From Berberis thunbergii (Eukaryota; Streptophyta; Magnoliopsida; Ranunculales; Berberidaceae): DNA of 64,000 nt. A program made the translations under genes and the position numbers. This document shows, piece after piece, positions 1-9,102 of the stretch; within the stretch, counting starts at the first letter, position 1, and every line of letters starts with the position of its first letter. The notes below the pieces were generated by a model. That model did no database searches. It was not told the DNA's origin and worked only from the letters and a program-made list of their open reading frames with translations. The DNA lies in assembly GCA_003290165.1 (NCBI GenBank), contig QNQO01001822.1, positions 124,001-188,000 of the forward strand, written 5' to 3'.

Positions 1-1757
1 ATCAGATCAAATCAAAGAAGAACAACGAAAATCGGATCAAAGAAGATCAAAGAAGTTCAGAGAAGATCAGATCAAAGAAGTTAAAAGTAGATCAAAGAGA
101 TTAGATTAAATCAGATTAGATCAGATCAAAGAAGATCAAAGAAGTTAAAAGTAGATCAAAGAAGATCAGATCAAATAAGATCAGATCAGATCAAAGAAGA
201 TCAAATTAGATAAAAAAAGATCAGATCAGATCAAATCAAATAAGATAAGATCTAAGAAGACCAAAGTAGATCAGATAAAAAAAGATCAAAGAATATCAGA
301 GACGTTCAAAGAAGACCAGATAAAAAAAGATCAAAGAAAATCAAAGAAGATCAAAGAAGATCAGAGAAGATCAAGGAAGATCTGGGAAGATCAGATCAGA
401 TCAGATCTGATCAGATCAAATAAGATCATATCAAATAAGATCAGATAAAAGAATATCAAATAAGATCAAATAAGATCAGAGAAGATCAAGGAAGATCAGA
501 TCAAAGAAGTTAAAAGTAGATCAAAGAAGATTAGATCAAAGAAGATCAGATAAAATAAGATCAGATCAGATCAAAGAAGATCAAATAAGATCAGAGAAGA
601 TCAAGGAAGATCATATCAAAGAATATCAAATACGATCGAAGAAGATCAAAGAAGATCAGATATAAAAAGATCAAAGCAGATCAAAGAAAAATCAAAGAAG
701 ATCAAAGAAGTTCAAAGAAGATCAAAGAAGATCAGATCAAAGAATATCAAATAAGATCAAAGAAGACCAGATCAGATCAAATCAAAGAAGAACAACGAAG
801 ATCAGATCAAAGAAGATCAAAGAAGTTCAGAGAAGATCAGATCAAAGAAGTTAAAAGTAGATCAAAGAGATTAGATTAAATCAGATTAGATCAGATCAAA
901 GAAGATCAAAGAAATTAAAAGTAGATCAAAGAAGATCAGATCAAATAAGATCAGATCAGATCAAAGAAGATCAAATTAGATCAAAGAAGATTAGATCAGA
1001 TCAAATCAAATAAGATAAGATCAAAGAAGACCAAAGTAGATCAGATAAAAAAAGATCAAAGAATATCAGAGACGTTCAAAGAAGATCAGATAAAAAAAGA
1101 TCAAAGAAAATCAAAGAATATCAAAGAAGATCAGAGAAGATCAAGGAAGATCTGGGAAGATCAGATCAGATCAGATCAGAGAAGATCAGATCAAATAAGA
1201 TCAGATCAAATAAGATCAGATAAAAGAATATCAAATAAGATCAAATAAGATCAGAGAAGATCAAGGAAGATCAGATCAGATCAGATCAGATCAAAGAAGT
1301 TAAAAGTAGATCAAAGAAGATTAGATCAAAGAAGATCAGATAAAATAAGATCAGATCAGATCAAATAAGATCAGAGAAGATCAAAGAAGATCATATCAAA
1401 GAATATCAAATACGATCGAAGAAGATCAAAGAAGATCAGATAAAAAAAGATCAAAGCAGATCAAAGAAAAATCAAAGAAGATCAAAGAAGTTCAAAGAAG
1501 ATCAAAGAAGATCAGAGAAGATCAGAGAATATCAGATCAAAGAATATCAAATAAGATCAAAGAAGATCAGATTAGATCAAAGAAGATTAGATCAGATCAA
1601 ATCAAAGAAGATCAGATCAAAGAAGACCAAAGAAGATCAGATAAAAAAAGATCAAAGAAGATCAAAGAAAATCAAAGAAGATCAAAGAAGTTCAAAGAAG
1701 ATCAAAGAAGATCAGAGAAGATCAGAGAATATCAAATAAGATCAAAGAAGATCAGAT
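1..1757. repeat. GATC-rich degenerate tandem repeat with a 770-bp higher-order period
   Basis: The stretch is built almost only from variants of a 10-base word, AGATCAAAGA, with GATC recurring every few bases. A larger unit is visible: the sequence starting at 1 (ATCAGATCAAATCAAAGAAG followed by AACAACG) restarts at 771, and the two halves then match for most of their length with small indels. A third, partial restart begins near 1600. No reading frame or RNA gene is seen. The array abuts CACTA-type subterminal repeats on its right and runs off the window on the left. Confidence 0.9.
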
Positions 1758-2104
1758 TAGAAACAAAAAAAGAGCTAATGTGATTTTTTAAAAACAAAAA
1801 AAAATTAAAAAAGAGCTTAGCGACGGTAGTCTAACCGTAGCTAAAATGATTTTTTTTTTAAAAATATAGTAAACTAATTAGCGACGGTAATACAGCCGTA
1901 GCTAAGATTTTTTTGTGATTAAAAAAAATATATTTTAAAGACCTTAGAGACAGCTTGCAGACCGTAGCTAATGTGATTTTTTAAAAGCAAAAAAATAAAA
2001 TAAAAAAAGAGTTTAGCGACAGTTGTATAACCGTAGCTAACATGATTTTTTTTTAAAAATATAACAAACTAATTAGCGACGGTAATACAACCGTAGCTAA
2101 GATT
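1758..2104. repeat. Array of GACGG...CCGT palindromes (CACTA subterminal type)
   Basis: Four short units of the form TAGCGACGG, a few bases, then CCGTAGCTA are separated by A/T runs. The same words fill 2660-3173, which ends in a CACTA-type terminus, so this is probably part of the same element, split by the minisatellite at 2204-2640. Confidence 0.65.
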
Positions 2105-2203
2105 TCCAGAGAAGAAACCCACTGAGGAGAAGTCCGCCGCTTCCTCGACACCGATTTCGGCCGCCTCTCTCTCCCCTCCCTTCATCCGCCGCCGCTCTCT
2201 CGG
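2105..2203. other. Short GC-rich segment between repeat arrays
   Basis: About 100 bases rich in CCGCC and CTCTCC, unlike the AT-rich repeats on both sides. It resembles a plant 5'UTR or first-exon fragment in composition, possibly captured inside a CACTA element. No frame is recognisable. Confidence 0.35.
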
Positions 2204-2640
2204 AGATCTGAGATCTCTCATCTCGGAGATCTGAGACCTCTGATCTCGGAGATCTGAAAAATCTGAGATCTCGAGATCTGAAAAATCTGATCGGATCTTG
2301 GAGATTTGAAAAATCTGATCGGATCTTGAGATCTGAAAAATCTGATTGGATCTTGGAGATCTGAAAAATCTGATCGGATCTCGAGATCTGAAAAATCTGA
2401 TCGGATCTCGAAATCTGAAAAATCTGATCGGATCTTGGAGATCTGAGATCTCTGATCTCGGAGATCTGAAAAATCTGAGTTCTCGAGATCTGAAATATAT
2501 ATATATATTTTTTAAAAATCTCAGAGATCTCGGAGAAATCTCAGATATCTGAGAAATCTGATCTTTTATAAAAAATCTCGGAGAAATCTGATCTTTTAAA
2601 AAAATCTCGGAGAAATCTCAGATCTCGAAAAAAAATATAT
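2204..2640. repeat. GATCTGAAAAATCTGATCGG minisatellite
   Basis: Tandem copies of a ~20-30-base unit around GATCTGAAAAATCTGATCGG and GATCTCGGA, grading into A/T-rich variants at the right. A 68-residue frame through it is only a translation of the repeat. The unit shares GATC with the array at 1-1757 but is otherwise different. Confidence 0.85.
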
Positions 2641-2659
2641 ATATTTAAAAAAAAAAAAC

Positions 2660-3173
2660 CATTTAGCGACGACATTTTGGCCGTCGCTAGAATAAAAAAA
2701 AATTTAAATTTTTTTTAAAAATCAGTTAGCCACGGCTAAAATGCCGTCGCTAAAATAAAAAAAAATGTTAAATTTTTTTTTAAAAATCAGTTAGCCACGG
2801 CCAAATTGCCGTCGCTAAAATAAAAAAAAATTTAATTTTTTTTAAAAAAAATCAGTTAGCCACGGTCAAAATGCCGTCGCTAAAATAAAAAAATTTAATT
2901 TAATTTTTTAAAATCAGTTAGCCACGGTCAATATGCCGTCGCTAAATTAATAAAAAATTAAATTAAATTTTTTTTTAAAAATCAGTTAGCGACGGTTTTA
3001 TCCCGTGGCTAATTAGCTACGGCAGTTTTGCCGTCGCTGAATCAATTAGCTACGATAAATCTAGCTACGGGACAGCGACGGATGTGGTGCCGTCGCTGAT
3101 TCCTTTTAGCTACGGTTTTAGCTCAATCAGCGACGGTTTGTAGCCGTCGCTAATGTCCATTTTTTTTGTAGTG
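2660..3173 (-). mobile_element. CACTA (En/Spm-type) transposon end with subterminal palindrome array
   Basis: At least six units of TTAGC(C/G)ACGG...GCCGTCGCTAA are spaced by A/T runs. The stretch ends in TTTTTTTTGTAGTG at 3160-3173, the reverse complement of CACTACAAAAAAAA. Subterminal repeats next to a CACTA terminus are the hallmark of plant CACTA elements. The partner end is not seen to the left, so the element is cut by the window or has lost it. No transposase frame is present. Confidence 0.7.
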
Positions 3174-3889
3174 GAAGTGGCGCTAAGGGTATGTTACAAC
3201 GATGTCTAAGTTCTCTTAACCAAGAACAAGAAGAGGTGCTGTTTTTTTCAGGACCCAAAACTAGGGCTAGGTCCGAACAATAGAGAGAGCTCACAATCCA
3301 TGCAAAAGGATACAATGCACATTGTCATCGCCAATGATAACAATGATTCTATGAATGACATCTCAGGGAGCAATCCAGGGAGTAACCCAGGACGTAATCT
3401 AGGATGCATTCCAGGAAGCAATCCAGGATGCAATCCAGGAACTAGTACTGGCAGCAATCCAGGGAATAACCCAGGAAGCAATGTAGGAACTTGGGCTTCA
3501 AAACTAATGCAAGGTCGATATGCTGGATTGACCAAGCTTAAATATGAGCCACCTACGGTCGCAAATGGCAAGAAGGTTGTCAAGATTTATCAGAGTTTGC
3601 TCATAGAATCGTTGAATGTGAAAAGTTCATAGTAGGAAGGTTTGTGGGGAAGAAACTAGGGTACAGTTTTGTGAAGGAAACACTAATAAGAGCCTGGGGA
3701 ACCAGGAACTTTGAGATAAGTATGTATTCAAGTTCAAGGATGATGGAGATAGGAACAAAGTCTTAGAGATGGGCTCCCTGCATATAGCAAGTAGGTTTTT
3801 CATTATTCGAATGTGGTCTCCTACAATGGATGAGGAAGCGGAAGTTCTCACCTCGATACCTATATGGGTAACGCTAAAGAAAATACCAT
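3174..3889 (+). pseudogene. DUF4283 (LINE-associated gag-like) protein fragment, broken
   Basis: An open frame at 3300-3632 carries SNPG-type repeats and then TWASKLMQGRY. After a frameshift near 3615 the sequence continues with VGRFVGKKLGYSFVKETL, then, across stops, with words matching the C-terminal half of the DUF4283 domain, including IPIWVTLKKIP at 3855-3887. This domain is usual in the first reading frame of plant LINE elements and related nucleic-acid-binding proteins. The frame is interrupted by at least one frameshift and several stops, and it ends abruptly where a CACTA terminus begins at 3890. The repeat of ~12 bases (AGCAATCCAGGA-like) at 3366-3490 looks like an expansion inside the linker. 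Both ends touch CACTA ends, so it is probably older host or LINE sequence disrupted by those elements. Confidence 0.65.
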
Positions 3890-4140
3890 CACTACACCAA
3901 AAGGCTTGTTTAGCTACGGGGAGGTGGCCATGGCTCTAAGCCGTTGGTTTATTTGCCACGGCTAAAAACCGTGGCTATAACGGCCAACGGTTTAAAACCG
4001 TGGCTAAAAAATAAAACCGTTGAAAAAAAACACTACACCAAAAGGGTTGCTACGATTTTAAACAGTGGCTATAACTGCCAACGGTTTATAACCGTGGCTA
4101 AACCTTCCAACGGTTTGAAACCGTAGCAAATTTTTTTTTA
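3890..4140 (+). mobile_element. Two CACTA left ends in tandem
   Basis: CACTACACCAAAAGG occurs at 3890 and again at 4031, each followed by TAGC(C/T)ACGG...CCGTGGCTA palindromes. The second lies inside or against the first, so the first element is either very short or was broken by the second. No matching right end (TTTTGGTGTAGTG) is found in the window. Confidence 0.6.
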
Positions 4141-4568
4141 ACTTCACGCTTTGGCCAAAATGGTTTCGCGCTTTGGAGGGAGATTTTCGCGCTTTGGCGA
4201 AAAAACTTGATGAAAAACAGATTCTCGAAAAAGAAGAAGGACGAAAGAAGGAGAAGCAGGGAAGAAGAAGAAGAAGAAGGACGAAACAGGGAAGAAGAAG
4301 GACGATAGAAGAAGAAGCAGGGACGAAACAGACTCTCGAAGCAGGGAAGAAGAAGGACGAATGAAGGAGAGGACGATAGAAGAAGAAGAAGAGAAGGTAA
4401 GATCTCCTTCTTCTTCTTTAGATCTCCTTATTCTTTAGATCTCTTTGTTGATATCTTCTTCTTATTTTTTTTCTTCTTTCAGCAAAGCAAACCCTAGAAC
4501 TCACTTTCTTTTTTTCTCCAGCTCGATTTCTGAAGATGAGAAGAAGAAGATTTCTCCGAATGGATCAA
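4141..4568. other. Purine-rich low-complexity spacer
   Basis: A few copies of TTCGCGCTTTGG-like words (4145-4200) are followed by GAAGAAGAAGGACGAAACAG-type purine-rich DNA to about 4400 and a pyrimidine-rich stretch. The K/E/R-rich open frame at 4173-4364 is what any GAA/AGA-rich tract gives. Not considered a gene. Confidence 0.5.
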
Positions 4569-5182
4569 CACTACACCAAAAACCCCCTTTAGCAACGGTT
4601 TTGTACCGTGGGCGTAACCCATTGCCACGGCTAAGAGCCGTTGGCTACAGAGGCGTCGCGAAATTTGTTGCAACGGCTATAAACCGTTGCTAAAATGTTT
4701 AGCAACGGTTTTATGTTTGAGTAGGGGTGGTGATTTTCAGCATTTAGCCACGGTTTTAAACCGTTGCAAGGAGAATAGCAACGGTTTTTAGCCGTGGCAA
4801 AAATAGCCACGATTTTAAGCCGTGACAAGGTGTATATATTAGCAACGGTTTTAAACCGTGGCTAAGAAGGTAGCAACGGTTTTTAGCCGTGGCAAGATTA
4901 GCCACGGTTTGAAGCCGTGATAAGGTGTGGACAATAGCAACGGTTATAAACCGTGCCTAATTAAGTAGCAAAGGTAGCAACGGTTTTTAGCCGTGGCAAG
5001 ATTAGCCACGGTTTGAAGCCGTGATAAGGTGTGGACAATAGCAACGGTTATAAACCGTGCCTAATTAAGTAGCAACGGTTTTAAACCGTGGCTAACTTTA
5101 GCCACGGTTTTAAGCCGTGGCAAGGTAGCCACGGTTTTGAGCCGTTGTGATAGTTAGCCACGGTTTAAAACCGTAGCAAATT
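4569..5182 (+). mobile_element. CACTA end with long palindrome array
   Basis: CACTACACCAAAAACC at 4569 is followed by more than a dozen units of AGCAACGGTTTTAAACCGTG or close variants, alternating AGCAACGG and AGCCACGG. A ~105-base segment (about 4877-4975) repeats in tandem at 4983-5080. The array stops at 5182 in a T/A run with no right terminus, so the element looks truncated. Confidence 0.65.
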
Positions 5183-5592
5183 TTTTTTTTTTAATAATTA
5201 ATTAATTAATTAATTAATTAATTTTAATTTTAATTTTTTTTTTTTTTTTTTTTTCCTATCAAATGACTTTGAGTCATTGAGTCAAAATTGTTTTAGAAGT
5301 ATTTTTGAAGTTAAACAACAGATAATAAAGAGAAGATTATGTTTTTAATGTGTTAATTTTACTTTGAGAATAAATGCACATTTGAGAATAATCAATAAGT
5401 GGAATTAATACGACCAGAATTACTAAAGAAGAAGACCAAATTGAGATGATCATCCAAATAGGCAATTAGGTTTCACTTAAGTAAACAATAATTGGAAAGA
5501 TAATACAATCTGAGATAGACTAATAATTAGAAAGCAAATCCCGAAATGACACCGTAGTGCCTAAATCAACCGGCGAACACACGCGCCAACCA
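5183..5592. other. AT-rich spacer, no gene seen
   Basis: TTAATTAA repeats and poly(T) to about 5255, then ordinary AT-rich DNA with stops in every frame. Nothing recognisable. Confidence 0.6.
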
Positions 5593-5853
5593 CATGACGC
5601 CGCATCTCAGCATGTCAACGCTGCGACAAAACAACTGCAATGTATCCCAGCAGCAACAAAGCCGCGCATCAGCAGCAGCAGAAAATAGCACCGCAGCCGT
5701 CGCATCAACACGCAGCGCAGCAACCGCGCATCAGCAACAGCAGAACAGCAACAGCGGATCAGCAGCAGCAGCAGATCAGCAGAACAGCAACAGCAGATCA
5801 GCAGAGAGCTCTGCCTAAACCACACAGCATCTGCCCCTGCGAGCAGCAGAGAG
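5593..5853. repeat. CAG/CAA-rich trinucleotide tract
   Basis: CAGCAGCAACAG and GCATCAGCAGC words give Q/H/S/A-rich frames on the plus strand and L/C-rich frames on the minus strand. These follow from the triplet repeat and do not show homology to anything I recognise. Confidence 0.6.
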
Positions 5854-6004
5854 CATGGGCGGACCTACTAAGGGGCGAGGGGGGGCAGCTGCCCCCCCTC
5901 AACTTTTCAAATATTTTTAGTATATATATTTTAGTCTTAAAAAATCGAGTATATAATGTAGAATACAATATGTTAATTGTTTATGAAAATATTCAAACAT
6001 ATCT

Positions 6005-6066
6005 TTGTTGGTGTAGTGGTTAGAGGTTTATCTCTTTTTGTAAAAGACCTGAGTTCGATACTCTTT
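6005..6066 (+). other. tRNA-like A/B-box stretch
   Basis: TGGTGTAGTGGTTAGAGG (6009-6026) resembles an RNA polymerase III A box and GAGTTCGATACTC (6051-6063) a B box, at tRNA-like spacing. There is no acceptor stem, so this is a tRNA-derived relic and not a tRNA gene. Confidence 0.4.
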
Positions 6067-6402
6067 GAGTGCATTTTTTATTTTATTTTTAGTGCAATTT
6101 TATTAGTAATTGCAAACATTAAAAAATGTTTAGTTTAATAAAAAATTATTAACATTAAATAAATTAATTGTTTTTCACAAGTGATATTAAACCCCTAACA
6201 AAAAAATATTTAAAATTAATATCTAAAATAATAACGATAGAATTCACTAAAAATATATACAATTAGCCAATTCGTATAAAATTTGAGCCTCATATAAACT
6301 ATTTTTTCTTTAAAATTGTATTATGATCATATTAGATTCGCAAATTTCAAATTTTTTTTAGCTTCACTTATAACTTATCCTAATTATTTTGTGATTCTCA
6401 AT

Positions 6403-6582
6403 TCTAGACAACCAGGCTTTATAGCCATTTTTTGGTCAGGTTTTAAGTTTTTTACATTTCTATCTCTTCTATAGATAATGTTTGTGATTGTATTTTAAAG
6501 AGAATGGGTAAATGTGTAAAAATGCTCTAGCCTGACAAAAAAATGACTTTAAAGTCTGGCTGCCTAGACAAACTCTTTTGTG
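6403..6582. repeat. Inverted-repeat MITE, copy 1
   Basis: The left part (CTAGACAACCAGGCTTTATA) and the reverse complement of the right part (GTCTAGGCAGCCAGACTTTA) pair over roughly 45 bases, including a T run followed by G(G/T)TCAGG. The same structure recurs at 48331-48515, which shows that it is a mobile family. Confidence 0.6.
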
Positions 6583-6906
6583 ATATTAGTTATATATTCT
6601 AGTTATTATGCTTGTTTGCTCTTTGCTATGGTTATCAATAGTGACCTTATTTTAACTTAAAATTGACTACACTTGGATCCAATTTGATATATGCATTGTA
6701 TTTTTTATAGTTGAATTTTTTTATTAGTTACTAGCTTCAGTAAAAAAAAATTGGTTTTATCATTGATAACTACTATTGTTTCATTTGTATAAAGGTTCTG
6801 GGGTCCTTAAAACCCAGCTCGCTTTCCAAAAATATATATATATATATATATATTTTTATTTTTTTTCCATTTCGCCCCCCTCGACTAAAATCCTGGGTCC
6901 GCCCCT

Positions 6907-7689
6907 GGTTGCAGTAACACCCAAAATTAATCTGTTTGGACTCAAAACATCTACTGGTTCACATACCAATTCGTAACTATGAATCAGAGTTAATTTGCAA
7001 GACGAATCGGACCCTTTTGCTCTCCTTGGCTCAGCTGAAGAGTTCATTACAGACCAACCAGTTGTCCTCCTCAAACTTGATTAGCTCAAAACAAACCCAC
7101 CCAATTCCCAGACACATCCATCAAACCCTTATTTGATCTCTCTTTTCTACAATTTCATCTTTCCAAGCCTCTGACCTTCAACTCCAAACAACCCATTCTC
7201 CCTTTGATGCTAATGGTATCGAAGCCGCAAATTGAGCTCTGGTCTCTTACCTTCACAAGGTCTCAGAAATTAAAAACTATTACATACTGTGACATAACAT
7301 ATTATTCACCAAAAACTCTCTTCCATAACATCTTACTCACAAAGTACTCCGTAAGAATTATTAAAATATCTGGGTATACGGAGCAACATCATGCACCAAA
7401 CCATTAATAGATTTAATATATCAATATAATCATGATAATAAAAAGAGAAAGGAAAGTCTTTCTTGCAAATAAGAATGCATATTCCATTGTCATTGTTTCT
7501 TTATGAACTTGTTACAGTTTTCATGGTTGAAGCTGCAGGCTTCTCGCAGAATAACCCAGCACAGATGCACAAAGCAAATTTAAAAATGAGAGAATAGGAA
7601 CCTTATGAACTCGAGTGCATCTCCATCAGAACTATCTCTTTATAGCGTCAGTTATGTCAAGGGCGAAAATAGGGACTACAAAATCCTGC
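6907..7689. other. Non-coding spacer with an old copy of the SURNod19 downstream flank
   Basis: No gene is seen. From about 7290 to 7480 the sequence aligns by eye with 20685-20830 and 41095-41220 (shared CATAACATATTATTCA, then AATAT(C/T)TGGGTA, ACATCA.GC.C.AAACCA and AAAAxGAGAAAGG). Those two stretches lie downstream of the SURNod19 genes, so this is probably a diverged relic of the same flank. Confidence 0.5.
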
Positions 7690-9060
7690 ATTGACCCAAA
7701 CTTACAATGGACTCAATTACTTGTCGAAGATTGATCAGAACTTAATTTCGTCGGTGTATGGTTACACATCAGATGGAATAAAAGGGACTGATAATGCTTA
7801 TGTAGTTCTCAAAAAAAAATCCTTGGCTGAAGTTCTGGTACATTTTATCCCCTAGCTGGGAGACTTGCAATGAGCCCAGACGAGAAGAATTTTATGGTAA
7901 AATACTCGGGCCAAGGTGTACACTTTGTGGAGACAATTTCTGACATTGAGCTTGATGAGTTTGGGGATATTAGCACGCCTAACGCTAAACTACATCTACT
8001 TTGTACACGTCCCAGAAGAGGACATGTTTGCTAGGCCTCTGCTAACAGTGCAGGTATGATGCAGTCCATCACAGAATACATCTTAACAATTTTCATTCAT
8101 TAGACGAAATCAAAAGACAAATCCTGTGGTGCAAATTATTATCCTTGCCATACTTCTTGCCAAGCTTATATTTTGCTTACTGTTTCTCAAAGGCTCCACA
8201 CTGATTGAGGATACAAGTTAGATTTATGTCTTCCATCTAAGCTCTTGTATTCAGGTGAAAACGTTCAAGTGTGGAGGGTTTGTTCTTGGTTTGGTAACGT
8301 ATCATTGTATGATGGATGGGGTATCAGTTACTCTGTTCATGAATTCGTGGGCTGAAATTGCCAGGGGCTTGCCCTTAAGCTTGCCTCCAATTTTAGACAG
8401 ATTGATACTCAAAAGGAAAAACAAATCAACAGCTTCCTCAAATTCCACGCCCAAACCAAATATTTTACTCGTTAGTTGACATAGCAAATCAGTTCAATTG
8501 TACCATGAAAATATGATGAAACTAAAGGAAACAGTCATGAAAGAGGGAGGGTTCACAGTAATGCCATCAAACTCTGATCTGATCACTGCATTTATTTGGC
8601 ATGCAAAGGTAAGATCCGTTAACAGTGTTGGCACCTAAATTTACACCAGTTGTTATTCCAGTGGATGTAAGAATGTTATTAGGTCGATCATTTCCAAAAA
8701 GGCTACTTCAGTAACTGTCTTGGTGTTGCATACTTTGACTGCAGCACCGAGGAATTGATGGAAGGGCCATTAGGTTTGATTGCTGAACAAGTGCATAGAC
8801 CAACAAAAAGGGTGACAAATGACTATCTGCATTCATGTTTTGACTTTGCAGAAGCCATGGATGTGCTAATTTCATATGAAAATGCATTTAAGTTTTAACA
8901 ACTTCACTCGGTTGCCTCTATATTAAACAGATTTTGGTTGGGGAGATCCAAATAAATTTGGATTTGCAACATTACTGAAGAACACCTCTTTCTTCCTCAA
9001 CCAAATGCTGAAAGGAAGAATATGAACTGGTAAGATTGCATCCATCAGCAATGGAGATCT
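7690..9060 (+). pseudogene. BAHD acyltransferase pseudogene (hydroxycinnamoyltransferase-like)
   Basis: BAHD enzymes transfer acyl groups from CoA thioesters to alcohols or amines in the plant cytosol. Exon 1 (about 7690-8053) reads LNYLSKIDQN, then VLVHF and, after a one-base deletion near 7847, PLAGRLAMSPDEK. It ends at a GT donor (8054). Exon 2 starts after CAG at 8255 with TFKCGGFVLGL, the catalytic HxxxD as HCMMD, and the stretch GLPLSLPPILDRLILK, which resembles omega-hydroxyacid/fatty-alcohol feruloyl- or caffeoyl-transferases. A TGA at 8477-8479 and later frameshifts break the frame. The PKGYF-type word (~8700) and the structural DFGWG motif (~8930) are still readable across frames. 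The N-terminus is not recognisable. The substrate is an inference; the family assignment is firm. The 3' part from 8434 is duplicated at 40152. Confidence 0.85.
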
Positions 9061-9102
9061 TCCAAGAATCTATGATTTAGCAGATTAGTAGGAGATAGGT
9101 GA

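Larger units (their letters stand above)
5854..6906. mobile_element. hAT-like non-autonomous element
   Basis: The left end CATGGGCGGACC (5854) and the reverse complement of the right end, CAGGGGCGGACCCAGG (ending 6906), form imperfect inverted repeats followed by G-rich tracts (GAGGGGGGC). CAGGGGCGG is a common plant hAT terminus. The interior is AT-rich and non-coding, with a tRNA-like stretch and a nested inverted-repeat element. The flanking 8-mers (GCAGAGAG and GTTGCAGT) do not match, so a target duplication is not supported; either the left end is eroded or the boundaries differ. Confidence 0.5.

Noticed and set aside
4569..5182. Regularly spaced palindromes that look like a CRISPR array
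   Set aside because: Spacing and spacers are not regular, units are CACTA subterminal repeats, and the genome is a plant's.
5594..6023. Glutamine/histidine-rich frames, up to 127 codons
   Set aside because: They are produced by a CAG/CAA tract; frames overlap on both strands and lack homology.
5846..6914. 8-bp target duplication for the hAT-like element at 5854-6906
   Set aside because: The flanking 8-mers GCAGAGAG and GTTGCAGT do not match.
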